DNA of 64,000 nt from Paenibacillus sp. KS-LC4. GTDB lineage: Bacteria; Bacillota; Bacilli; Paenibacillales; Paenibacillaceae. The notes under the pieces are model-generated. The model was not told where the DNA came from and ran no database searches. It saw nothing but the letters and a program-made list of their open reading frames with translations. A program made the position numbers and the translations under genes. Position 1 is the first letter of the stretch; every line of letters begins with the position of its first letter. The stretch lies in NCBI RefSeq assembly GCF_036894955.1, contig NZ_CP145905.1, positions 12,501 to 76,500 of the forward strand. The letters run 5' to 3'. Below are positions 27,897-36,481 of this stretch, piece after piece.

Positions 27897-28715
27897 ATGA
27901 TGAATCGTTTAGGTGAAAATAAACAGCGTACAATGGCTAGTCTTAAGGTTGACGACGGCAAGCCCTGTGACGTTGAAGCCATTCTTTTTGATAAAGATGG
28001 AACGATTATTGATTTTGTCTCCATGTGGGGGAATTGGAGCGAGCTGCTGGCGAGCCGTTATACGGCGCGCCTTGCGGCTAAAGGCTTGCATCTGTCCAAA
28101 GGGATATTCCCCTCCCTCTGGGGAACCAGCCTGGATGCGGCGGGAAAGGTACGCGCCTATGACCGCAATGGGCCGCTCGCGATGGGGACGATGAATGACT
28201 TATATGCGATTGCGGCCTTGCAGGGCTATAAGCTCGGCTTGTCTTGGGGCGAGTCGATGCAGCTAGTGAGGGAAAGCAAGGAAGAGGCCGATTTGGAGCT
28301 GAAAAGACGAAAATCTGCTATCCCGCTTGCGGGGGTCGTCCCTTTTATTGAACAGTGCAAAAAGGCAGGACTGAAGCTCGGCATCGTCACGGCTGATGAT
28401 ACCGAGGCGGCGCTTGAGCATTTGGAGTGGATGGGGCTGCTGCCCTATTTCTCCGTTGTTATAGGGGCGGATCTCGTGCCGCGCAGCAAGCCGTATCCCG
28501 ATATGCTGGAGCTGGCCTGCCAGAGGCTTGATGTTGTCCCTTCGGCAATCGCTGTTATTGGCGATACCGATGGCGATATGCGAATGGGGCAGGCAGCGGG
28601 GGCAGCATTATGTATTGGCATAGCGAATCAGGCGGCAAGTATGCTTCCCTCGGCAGATGTCATCATTGCCTCCTATTCGCAGCTTGTTTTGGAGGAAGCT
28701 CATACTGAAGGGTGA
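27897..28715 (+). CDS. HAD-superfamily phosphatase (phosphoglycolate phosphatase-like)
   Basis: A 272-aa HAD hydrolase. Motif I is ILFDKDGTIID near residues 30-40 (both aspartates present), motif II lies in LGIVTADD near 163, the lysine in PRSKPYPDML near 198, and motif IV in IGDTDGDMRMG near 221. A helical cap lies between motifs I and II. It starts 3 bp after the binding-protein stop, and its own stop overlaps the SMR ribosome site, so these genes are tightly coupled. In this operon it may remove phosphate from the product of the downstream phosphodiesterase, for example glycerol-3-phosphate; this is inference. Confidence 0.86.
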   Translation: MMNRLGENKQRTMASLKVDDGKPCDVEAILFDKDGTIIDFVSMWGNWSELLASRYTARLAAKGLHLSKGIFPSLWGTSLDAAGKVRAYDRNGPLAMGTMNDLYAIAALQGYKLGLSWGESMQLVRESKEEADLELKRRKSAIPLAGVVPFIEQCKKAGLKLGIVTADDTEAALEHLEWMGLLPYFSVVIGADLVPRSKPYPDMLELACQRLDVVPSAIAVIGDTDGDMRMGQAAGAALCIGIANQAASMLPSADVIIASYSQLVLEEAHTEG

Positions 28716-28722
28716 GTAAATA

Positions 28723-29067
28723 GTGGGTTATGTATGGCTGGCACTGGCGATAGTGCTTGAGTTATCAGGTACAATATCAATGAAGCTGTCGGCGAGCTTC
28801 ACGCGCGTGGTGCCGTCGATTGCTATGTTTATTTTTTATGGAAGCAGCTTTACCTGCCTGAACTTTGCCCTGCGTTATATGCATGTGAGCGTTGCGTATG
28901 CAGTATGGTCAGGGATAGGCATTACACTCATTACAGGGGCTGGCTATATCTGGTTCGGCGAGCGAATTCCGCTGTCGGCTCTGCTATGGGTCGGAGTGAT
29001 TGTGATCGGTGTTGTTGGGCTAAATATGAGCATTAGCGCACATGGTGCAGCGGTTAGGGGAAATTAG
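28723..29067 (+). CDS. small multidrug resistance (SMR) family transporter
   Basis: A 114-aa four-span SMR protein. The essential membrane glutamate is E13 (LAIVLELSGT). YAVWSGIGITLITGAGY near residues 66-82 is the EmrE-type signature. It works as an antiparallel dimer exporting cationic compounds in exchange for protons. The start is GTG 28723 after GAAGGGTGA. It is unusual inside an import operon: it may remove a quaternary amine head group such as choline freed from a phosphodiester, or be an unrelated rider. The residues do not tell which substrate. Confidence 0.88.
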   Translation: MGYVWLALAIVLELSGTISMKLSASFTRVVPSIAMFIFYGSSFTCLNFALRYMHVSVAYAVWSGIGITLITGAGYIWFGERIPLSALLWVGVIVIGVVGLNMSISAHGAAVRGN

Positions 29068-29129
29068 CGGAGTTAGAGCGGTGAAGCAGCTAAGGCTAAG
29101 GAAGCGAAGCGGCAAAAGGAGTTTTTGTG

Positions 29130-30044
29130 ATGAAGAAGGTTAGTTTGTGGTGTGAAACGGATAGGGTGTCAAGCCTCGGCGAGCCGCTGATGTTTTTTCA
29201 AGTCATTACGGATACGCATGTAACGGTTGACCCGAATCATGTGCATAATCAGCAATTTGAGCGGGCGCTGCTGGATATTCAGGAACGGGCGACAGCTTCG
29301 GGCAGCGCTGGCATTATGCATATCGGTGATATTACAGATCATGGGGCCGAAGCGGAATATGTACAGTTTTCAGCTATTGTCGAGCGTGTGAAGCAAAGCG
29401 GCACGCTTCCGCCTGTGCTTTATACGATTGGCAACCATGATACGTGGCTGGATTGGGAGCAAGGGCAGGAGCTTGGAAGCTTTAAGCAATTTACGGGAAT
29501 GAACAGCGTTTATTATGATCGCTGGATCGCGGGCAGTCATTTTATTTTTCTTGGTTCTGAGGCGCAGGCGGCGAAAAATGCGGAGCTATCCAGCACGCAG
29601 CTGGCATGGCTTGGAGAAAAGCTGGAGGAGCACCAGGGGGATGCGCGTCCCGTGTTCCTATTCCTTCATCAGCCGCTGAAAAATACCGTTGCCGGCTCGT
29701 TGGAGGAGCAGGAGTGGTACGGCGTGAATCAGGACGAGGAACTGCGCGCGGTGCTGGCCGGCTGGCCGCAGGTGATTCTGTTCACCGGGCACACCCACTG
29801 GGAGCTGGGTGCGCCGCATACGGTGTTTGATGGGCAAGGCGAGATCGCGACTATGTTCAACGCAGCGTCCGTCGCGTATTTATGGACGGATGAGGATGAG
29901 CATAAGGCCGGAAGCCAAGGTTATTATATTGAAGTCTACGAGCAGGGCGTGCGTGTCCGAGGCCGTGATTTTGCGGCGCGCCAGTGGATGGAAGCCCAGG
30001 ACTATTTTGTGCATAACGGTCATGCGGATAAAAAAGAAAGCTAG
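29130..30044 (+). CDS. calcineurin-like metallophosphoesterase
   Basis: A 304-aa binuclear-metal phosphoesterase. Metal ligands appear in order: ITDTHV near residue 28, GDITDHG near 69, GNHDTW near 106, the histidine of FLHQPL near 178 and GHTHWE near 220. The arrangement is like GpdQ and Icc-type cyclic or glycerophospho-diesterases. The ATG has AAAAGGA 9 nt upstream. No signal peptide is evident, so it should act in the cytosol on imported substrate. Its stop overlaps the convergent WG-repeat gene stop in a single CTAG. Confidence 0.87.
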   Translation: MKKVSLWCETDRVSSLGEPLMFFQVITDTHVTVDPNHVHNQQFERALLDIQERATASGSAGIMHIGDITDHGAEAEYVQFSAIVERVKQSGTLPPVLYTIGNHDTWLDWEQGQELGSFKQFTGMNSVYYDRWIAGSHFIFLGSEAQAAKNAELSSTQLAWLGEKLEEHQGDARPVFLFLHQPLKNTVAGSLEEQEWYGVNQDEELRAVLAGWPQVILFTGHTHWELGAPHTVFDGQGEIATMFNAASVAYLWTDEDEHKAGSQGYYIEVYEQGVRVRGRDFAARQWMEAQDYFVHNGHADKKES

Positions 30045-31183
30045 CTCCGCCATTTTTCGTCTTCAATATTGTTCCAAACGATAACGCCTGTCTTATTGAT
30101 GTAAGCATGCATAGCGGGCGTTTTCATTTTTGAATTTTCACGAAGCTCCACAACAGCCAGCTCTCCCCGGAACGGCTCGGCATTGCTATATGCTGCCGAC
30201 GGTTTAATCGCATAAGCACCTTGCTGATTGATATAGCCAAAGGATGAGCCCGCTTGAACAGGGGCTAGTCCGTTTGAGAAAGGGCCGCCGGAACTTACGT
30301 TCATGGTAGCTCTTTTTCCTTGTTTATTAATGAAAAAGGATTTACCGTTGCGTTCAACATAGGCAAGACCTTCCGAGAAAGGCTGAACAGCGGTGAAATT
30401 GGGCTCGAACAGAAACTCGCCGCTCTTGTTAATAAAACCATAGGTATCTCCAGAAGACACGCGTGCAGCACCCTCCGTAAATGAATCGGCATAGTTGAAG
30501 CGGGCAGGAATTACGAGCTTTCCAGTTTGATCAATAAACCCGTATTTGATTGTCACGCCTTCCTTGCTTTTTTTTAAATAGCCCACTAAAGCCATGCCAT
30601 CTGAAAAGCTTGTTGCGCTGCTGAACTGATAAGGAATAACAAGCTTTCCGTCCGTATTAATATACCCGCTGCCTTTACCTATCGTTACGATGGCGAGCCC
30701 TTCGGAAAAATCGCGAGCTTTATGAAAAATAGACTCGGTTACCTTTTCACCCTGGGCATTCAGATAACCATACCTCTTATGGAGTTTTCCATCTGCTTCC
30801 TTAACTTGCTCTGTGTAAATCACCCGCTCGTTCTGCATAATGCCGATGCAGCGCGTCTGAGGGCATTCCAGCAGCTTCGTTCCGTCAGCCGAAAAATAAA
30901 TGACCTTTTTCTGTTTGTTGTCGTAAACTTGTACCGGCTCATTCGGCTTTGTAGAGAACGAGCGTGAACCGCTGTCGTATACGGGCTCGATGACGATTTT
31001 CCCGCTTTGATTAATGTAACCGTATTTGCCGTCCTTCTTAATCAAATACAAATAATAGCGCGCCTCAGCCGCCGGTTTCGTCTCCTTTTGCGAACCATTG
31101 CCTTCTGCACTGCTTGCAGATACCGTACCTGTAATCAGGCTGGTGATGATGGCAAACATAAATAATGCTCGAATTAATCGCAT
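30041..31183 (-). CDS. secreted WG-repeat protein
   Basis: A 380-aa protein with an N-terminal signal peptide (ALFMFAIITSLITGTVSASS) and about seven WG/KWG-type repeats of 45-55 residues, each around a YGYIN-x-x-GK core (for example KYGYINQSGKIVI, KYGFIDQTGKLVI, SFGYINQQGAYAI). Such repeats form beta-propeller-like or solenoid binding surfaces; the function is unknown. GAGAGG precedes the ATG. It is convergent with the metallophosphoesterase gene and overlaps its stop, with no terminator between them, so antisense read-through is possible. Confidence 0.9.
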   Translation of the reverse strand: MRLIRALFMFAIITSLITGTVSASSAEGNGSQKETKPAAEARYYLYLIKKDGKYGYINQSGKIVIEPVYDSGSRSFSTKPNEPVQVYDNKQKKVIYFSADGTKLLECPQTRCIGIMQNERVIYTEQVKEADGKLHKRYGYLNAQGEKVTESIFHKARDFSEGLAIVTIGKGSGYINTDGKLVIPYQFSSATSFSDGMALVGYLKKSKEGVTIKYGFIDQTGKLVIPARFNYADSFTEGAARVSSGDTYGFINKSGEFLFEPNFTAVQPFSEGLAYVERNGKSFFINKQGKRATMNVSSGGPFSNGLAPVQAGSSFGYINQQGAYAIKPSAAYSNAEPFRGELAVVELRENSKMKTPAMHAYINKTGVIVWNNIEDEKWRS

Positions 31184-31546
31184 ACGCTCATTTCCTCTCT
31201 GGTAGCTAGTTTGGTTGGATATGGAATTAATTTACCACGTCTAATGGACGTTGTGGTGGTGAGTTAGGTTGCAGTGTTGGAGTCTTGTATACAAGGTTTC
31301 ATAAATATATAGAATTAAAATATCGTGAAATCAACTTTATGCTGAATATTAAGAAGGCAAACAGATAGAAGTGCAGAGGTCATTTTTTCACGTGGAACAT
31401 TTTTCGAAAAGAAGGGGTAAGCCATGTTAACGTTCATAGCGGTTATCTGCTGCAATATATTGCCCGCAGTGAAGGAAAATAAGGTAAAATGGAGAACATA
31501 ACGAATGATAAATAAGGATCGAGATAGCAAGGAGTGAAAGACCGCT
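31184..31546. other. 363-bp divergent intergenic region, no gene seen
   Basis: A/T-rich spacer between the leftward WG-repeat gene and rightward pth. It must hold promoters for both. TTGCCC and TAAAAT with 19-bp spacing before pth is the only candidate seen and is weak. Confidence 0.4.
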
Positions 31547-32107
31547 ATGAAATGGATTGTGGGACTCGGCAACCCTGGGACGCAATATCAGGGCACGAGG
31601 CACAACGTTGGATTTATGGTTATTGATGAGCTCGCACGGCGATGGGGCATTCAAGTAACGCAAAGCAAATGCAAAGCGCTGATTGGCGAGGGTAATGTGA
31701 ATGGTACGAAGGTTGTGCTGATCAAGCCGATGACTTATATGAATTTGTCAGGAGAATCGGTGCGCTCGTTCATTGATTATTTTAAATCTGATGTGACCGA
31801 AGGACTTGTCGTATACGATGATCTCGATACGGAGGTTGGGCGTATTCGTCTTCGTTTCCAAGGCGGGCCCGGCGGACATAATGGCATTAAATCGCTGATT
31901 GCACATTTGGGCACGCAGACGTTTGACCGGATTCGGATGGGGATTACGCGTCCACAGCCCGGCGGCAACATTGCCGACTATGTGCTATCCAACTTTCCGA
32001 AAAGCGAGCAGGAGCAGCTGAAAATGATGATTGAGCAGGCTTGTGATGCAGCGGAATTTTCACTGAAAGCGTCTTTTGAGGAGACGATGGCGAAGTTTAA
32101 TCGCTAG
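31547..32107 (+). CDS. pth: peptidyl-tRNA hydrolase
   Basis: Cleaves peptidyl-tRNA released from stalled ribosomes; essential. The 186-aa protein has GLGNPGTQYQGTRHNVGFMV near residues 5-24 (catalytic histidine in TRHNVG), KPMTYMNLSGESV near 61, YDDLD near 89 with the catalytic aspartate, and GGPGGHNGIKSLI near 104. AAGGAGTGAAAG precedes the ATG. In B. subtilis it is also called spoVC and lies between ctc and fin; here the accessory block separates it from ctc. Confidence 0.98.
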   Translation: MKWIVGLGNPGTQYQGTRHNVGFMVIDELARRWGIQVTQSKCKALIGEGNVNGTKVVLIKPMTYMNLSGESVRSFIDYFKSDVTEGLVVYDDLDTEVGRIRLRFQGGPGGHNGIKSLIAHLGTQTFDRIRMGITRPQPGGNIADYVLSNFPKSEQEQLKMMIEQACDAAEFSLKASFEETMAKFNR

Positions 32108-32173
32108 CTTGGTCAAAAAGGCTGTGCTGTTCATGGCGTACAGCATCTTTTTCCCGATGCTGCTGCAGTAGAT

Positions 32174-32202
32174 GCGTAAAATAGGCTATAGCTGGGCATA
32201 CT
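32174..32202 (+). promoter_or_regulatory. sigma-F-type promoter of fin
   Basis: GCGTA (32174-32178), a 15-bp spacer, and GGGCATACT (32194-32202), which keeps the GGNNANANT core of sigma-F -10 elements. B. subtilis fin is transcribed by sigma-F. Confidence 0.5.
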
Positions 32203-32235
32203 GAAGGGTATAACCATTCTTCAGGAGGCATACAT

Positions 32236-32469
32236 ATGGCTGTAAACTATATTTGCAAACACTGCCGTACGCCTATCGGGACGATTGCAGGCGGTGGCGA
32301 AATTACCGAGCAGCAGCTCGGTTTCGATTTCTTGACCCTTGAAGAGCGCAGCGATATAATTACGTATGACCAGCACGGAGACGTGACGGTTAAGGTAATT
32401 TGCGATTATTGCCGGGAGGCGCTAGAGGCGAACCCTGAGCTGAACTTAATTGCGAGCCCGTTGCAGTAG
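32236..32469 (+). CDS. fin: anti-sigma-F factor Fin (YabK)
   Basis: A 77-aa forespore protein that blocks sigma-F binding to core RNA polymerase and helps the switch to sigma-G. Zinc-binding CKHC (residues 7-10) and CDYC (near 56-59) and the GFDFLTLEERSDIITYD core are diagnostic. CAGGAGG lies 8 nt before the ATG. It sits between pth and mfd as in B. subtilis. With gin at 3027, the window carries both small zinc-ribbon anti-sigma factors of the forespore. Confidence 0.95.
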   Translation: MAVNYICKHCRTPIGTIAGGGEITEQQLGFDFLTLEERSDIITYDQHGDVTVKVICDYCREALEANPELNLIASPLQ

Positions 32470-32489
32470 AATGAAATCAAGTTGAAAGA

Positions 32490-32850
32490 AGGACGGCTAC
32501 AGCCGTTTCACCTTGAGCTCACAAGTAATGTAAGGCCTTGGCGGCTGGCTGAGGCTTCTTTTCGATGATAGCGATTCATACATGCAAAGCGAGGAGCTCA
32601 CCTTTTTAGGTGGGCGGTTTTGCTTGAAATTTAAGAATTTATAAGTTGTATGCTTATAAGCCGCTTAAATTTCTACGCGAAACGACAGCCTTGCCGCAAG
32701 GGGACGGCATCAGCCGTTTACGCTTGAAATATAGGAAAGTATATCCTTTTGTTATCCTTTCTCTATATTTCTCGGAATGAAACGCGCCGCGCCTCCAAAG
32801 GATGGCTACAGCCGTTTCACCTTGAAATTTAAGAGTTTATAAGTGGTCTG
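32490..32850 (+). repeat. dispersed intergenic repeat, copies 2-4 (clustered)
   Basis: Three partial copies fill the gap before mfd. One is near 32494-32525 (GGCTACAGCCGTTTCACC). One spans 32624-32720 (TTATAAG, GCTTATAAGCCGCTTAAATT, GAAACGACAGCC, CAGCCGTTTACGC). One spans 32755-32848 (CTATATTTCTCGGAATGAAA, CGCGCC, GGCTACAGCCGTTTCACC). Each has a GAAACG box upstream of an inverted CCGTTT box. Confidence 0.7.
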
Positions 32851-32876
32851 TTTATAGAAATGGGGTGCCGAGACGA

Positions 32877-35800
32877 TTGAAAGCGTTAATACAGGCTTTT
32901 GCGGCTGATCCGGATGTGCAGTCCATAATAGCCGGAATCCGTTCAGGAATGCGCGAGCAAATGGTATCAGGGCTTGCCGGTTCATCCAGACAAGTGCTAA
33001 TGGCCGCAATGAAAGAAGAGATAGACCGTCCGATGCTTGTCGTGACACATAATATGTTTTCAGCGCAGAAAATTGCAGAGGATCTTCAAGAATGCTTCTC
33101 CTCGGATACTGTGCTGCTCTATCCCGCTAATGAGCTGGTAGCTGCCGAATCGGCGGTCTCGAGTCCTGAGACGCTGGCGCAGCGAATGGACGTGCTGATC
33201 AAGCTGTCCGAAGGCTTCCGCGGGATTGTTGTCGTGCCATTTTCCGGTATGCGGCGCTACTTGCCTGTAAGCGGCGTTATGGCAGAGGCGAAAATTACGA
33301 TTAGCGTGGGCGATGTTCTGCCGATTGATAGCTTTCTGCGAAAAATGACTGGACTGGGCTACGTTCGTGCAGACCGCGTTGAATCCCGTGGTGAAATGAG
33401 CGTACGCGGGGGAATCGTCGATTTTTATCCGCTAACGGAGGCTTCCGCTTACCGGATAGAATGGTTCGGCGATGATGTCGATTCCATTCGGACATTTGAC
33501 GCCGCTGACCAGCGGTCGCAAGGCAATATTCAGACTTATACGGTTCCGCCATGCCAGGAAATTGTTGCGAGCGCAGAGCGCTTTGCATCAGCAGCTAGCC
33601 ATGCGGCCGCCTTGCTGGAGCAGCAGCTTGGCAAAATGTCGGATCGTACAGCCAAGGAGCGGCTTCGCTCGGAAATCGGCAGCGAGCTGGAGAAGCTGCG
33701 CGAGCATATGTATTTCACCGATATCTATAAATATATTTCCCTGCTGTATCCGGAACGCCAGACCATTATGGATTATATGCCAGAAGATACGCTGCTTATT
33801 ATGGATGAGCCTACCCGTTTGATTGAAACGGCGAAGCAGCTTGAGCGTGATGAGGCGGAATGGGCGACGCATTTGCTGCAAAATGGAAAATCGCTGCCGG
33901 GCTTTGAGCTTGCGTGCAAGTCGGAGGAAGTTCTGTATAGTAAGCGGTTTCCTACCCTGCTCTTATCCTTGTTTTTAAGGCAAATTCCGCATTCGCAGCC
34001 GCAAAATATTCTCAATATGACGAGCCGGGCGATGCAAAATTTCCACGGACAAATGAATGTGCTTAAGGCAGAGATGGACCGCTGGCGCAAAATTGGGGCT
34101 AACGTGCTCATGCTCGCCGGAAATGCCGAACGCATGGAGCGCATGCGCCGCGTGCTGTTTGATTACAATATTGAGCCGCCTACGCTGCTGGAAGGCAACC
34201 TGCAATCTGGATTTGAGCTGCCCTCCTCGCATCTGGTCGTCATTACAGAAGGAGAAATGTTCTCTCAGAAGCAGCGCAAAGCGCGCCGTATCGACAAGAA
34301 GATAGATAATGCCGAGCGGATCAAAAGCTACACCGAGCTGAAGGTTGGCGATTATGTGGTGCATCAGAACCACGGTATCGGCAAATACGTTGGTATCGGC
34401 ACGCTGGAAATTGCAGGTATTCATAAGGACTATTTGCACATCGTATACGCAGGCGGGGATAAGCTGTCTGTACCGATTGAACAAGTCGATATGATTCAGA
34501 AATATGTCGGCAATGAGGAAAAAGAGCCGAAGATTAATAAGCTGGGCGGCAGCGAGTGGACGAAGGCGAAAAGCAAGGTGCAGTCGTCGGTTAAGGACAT
34601 TGCCGATGACTTGATCAAGCTGTATGCGCAGCGCCAATCGGCGCCAGGCTTCGCCTTTGGACAGGATACCGCTTACCAGAACGAGTTTGAGGAAATGTTC
34701 CCTTACGACGAGACGCGTGATCAGCTGCGTGCCATCGAGGAAATCAAACGGGATATGGAGAAGCCGATGCCGATGGATCGTTTGCTTTGCGGCGATGTTG
34801 GCTATGGCAAGACGGAGGTTGCTGTGCGGGCTGCATTTAAGGCAGCTATTGAGGGCAAGCAGGTTGCGATTCTCGTGCCGACGACCATTCTTGCGCAGCA
34901 GCACTTTGAGACTTTCCGCGAGCGATTCTCCGGCTATCCATTTAATATTCAAGTGCTGAGCCGTTTCCGCTCCCGCAAGGAGCAAAACGATACAATGAAG
35001 GGCCTCAAAGCCGGGACCGTCGATGTCGTCATTGGCACGCACAGACTGCTGTCTCAGGACATTGTGTTCAAGGATTTGGGACTTCTGATTGTCGATGAGG
35101 AGCAACGGTTCGGTGTATCGCATAAAGAGAAGCTCAAGAAGCTGAAAAATAACGTCGATGTACTGACGCTGACAGCAACACCGATTCCGCGCACCCTGCA
35201 TATGTCGATGCTTGGCGTTCGCGATTTATCGGTTATTGAGACGCCGCCGGAAAATCGTTTTCCGGTACAGACCTATGTGGTCGAATACAACACGGCGCTT
35301 GTCAGAGAGTCGATTGAGCGTGAGTTGGCCCGTGGCGGTCAAGTCTACTATTTGTACAATCGCGTTCAAGGAATCTATCAGATGGCGGAGCTGATTTCAG
35401 AGCTGGTGCCGGATGCGAAGGTAGCGGTCGGGCATGGACAAATGTCGGAGCAGGAGCTGGAGAAGACGATTCTCGACTTCCTCGACGGCGAATCCGATGT
35501 GCTCGTCAGCACGAGTATTATTGAAACGGGCGTTGATATTCCGAACGTCAATACGCTTATCGTCCATGATTCGGATAAAATGGGCCTGTCGCAGCTTTAT
35601 CAGCTGCGGGGACGGGTTGGCCGCTCCAATCGGATCGCTTACGCCTATTTCACCTACCAGCGCGATAAGGTGCTGACGGAGGTTGCCGAGAAACGGCTGC
35701 AATCCATTAAAGAGTTTACAGAGCTTGGCTCCGGGTTCAAAATCGCGATGCGCGACCTTGCGATTCGCGGTGCCGGCAATTTGCTTGGCGCAGAGCAGCA

Positions 35801-36404
35801 TGGTTTTATTGCGTCGGTCGGCTTTGACTTGTACTCGCAAATGCTTGCCGATGAGATTAGCAAGCGCAAGGCGGAGCTTGATGGCGCCCCTGTACAGGAA
35901 ACCAGAGTTGTTAGTACGCTCATTGATGTCAGCGTAGATGCTTACCTGCCATCCGATTATATTTATGACAGTATTCAAAAGATTGAGATTTACAAGAAGG
36001 TGGCGTCAGTGCGCTCCTTCGATGAGGCGGAGGATCTTACCGAGGAAATCATCGACCGTTTCGGCAACCTGCCGCAGGCGGTAGAGAATCTGATGATGGT
36101 AGCCAAATTGAAGGTGTATGGCGCAATGTATGGCATTGAGCAGATTAGTCAGCGCAATGATGAGCTCGTCGTACGATTTGCCTCCGCCGAGAAGAAGCGG
36201 ATTGATAGAAAACAGGTCGACAAGCTGTGCCTGCATTTCGAAAATCGCTTCCACCAAGGCAGCTCGTTGGAGGACAATCCGGTAATTACCCTTCGAGGCA
36301 AGGGACTCGATATGGATCAGCGTCTGCTGCTGCTTGAGCAGTTTTTGAAGCGTTACGCGGATGCACGAATTGTGAAGGAGGAGCTGCAGGATACAGCTCC
36401 TTGA
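32877..36404 (+). CDS. mfd: transcription-repair coupling factor
   Basis: DNA translocase that removes stalled RNA polymerase and recruits UvrA. The 1175-aa protein has the UvrB-like N-terminal part (residues about 1-430), the polymerase-interacting domain with VGDYVVHQNHGIGKYVGIG near 490, the helicase core with Walker A GDVGYGKTEVA near 640, DEEQRFGVSHKEK near 742 and TATPIPRTLHMSML near 765, and the C-terminal TRCF domain. TTG 32877 is preferred as start, with TGGGGTG 9 nt upstream; GTG 32865 overlaps that site. A long antisense frame inside it is a shadow. Confidence 0.97.
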   Translation: MKALIQAFAADPDVQSIIAGIRSGMREQMVSGLAGSSRQVLMAAMKEEIDRPMLVVTHNMFSAQKIAEDLQECFSSDTVLLYPANELVAAESAVSSPETLAQRMDVLIKLSEGFRGIVVVPFSGMRRYLPVSGVMAEAKITISVGDVLPIDSFLRKMTGLGYVRADRVESRGEMSVRGGIVDFYPLTEASAYRIEWFGDDVDSIRTFDAADQRSQGNIQTYTVPPCQEIVASAERFASAASHAAALLEQQLGKMSDRTAKERLRSEIGSELEKLREHMYFTDIYKYISLLYPERQTIMDYMPEDTLLIMDEPTRLIETAKQLERDEAEWATHLLQNGKSLPGFELACKSEEVLYSKRFPTLLLSLFLRQIPHSQPQNILNMTSRAMQNFHGQMNVLKAEMDRWRKIGANVLMLAGNAERMERMRRVLFDYNIEPPTLLEGNLQSGFELPSSHLVVITEGEMFSQKQRKARRIDKKIDNAERIKSYTELKVGDYVVHQNHGIGKYVGIGTLEIAGIHKDYLHIVYAGGDKLSVPIEQVDMIQKYVGNEEKEPKINKLGGSEWTKAKSKVQSSVKDIADDLIKLYAQRQSAPGFAFGQDTAYQNEFEEMFPYDETRDQLRAIEEIKRDMEKPMPMDRLLCGDVGYGKTEVAVRAAFKAAIEGKQVAILVPTTILAQQHFETFRERFSGYPFNIQVLSRFRSRKEQNDTMKGLKAGTVDVVIGTHRLLSQDIVFKDLGLLIVDEEQRFGVSHKEKLKKLKNNVDVLTLTATPIPRTLHMSMLGVRDLSVIETPPENRFPVQTYVVEYNTALVRESIERELARGGQVYYLYNRVQGIYQMAELISELVPDAKVAVGHGQMSEQELEKTILDFLDGESDVLVSTSIIETGVDIPNVNTLIVHDSDKMGLSQLYQLRGRVGRSNRIAYAYFTYQRDKVLTEVAEKRLQSIKEFTELGSGFKIAMRDLAIRGAGNLLGAEQHGFIASVGFDLYSQMLADEISKRKAELDGAPVQETRVVSTLIDVSVDAYLPSDYIYDSIQKIEIYKKVASVRSFDEAEDLTEEIIDRFGNLPQAVENLMMVAKLKVYGAMYGIEQISQRNDELVVRFASAEKKRIDRKQVDKLCLHFENRFHQGSSLEDNPVITLRGKGLDMDQRLLLLEQFLKRYADARIVKEELQDTAP

Positions 36405-36481
36405 TTTCCGGTAAATTCGCAATAGGACCCACATATCTGTTACAATACAATCAACTTTATGATTTGAGAGGAGATTTATTA

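Noticed and set aside
33975..35201. 408-codon frame antisense to mfd
   Set aside because: A shadow of mfd codon bias; rich in Leu, His and Arg, with no ribosome site or recognisable domain, while mfd itself is fully conserved.
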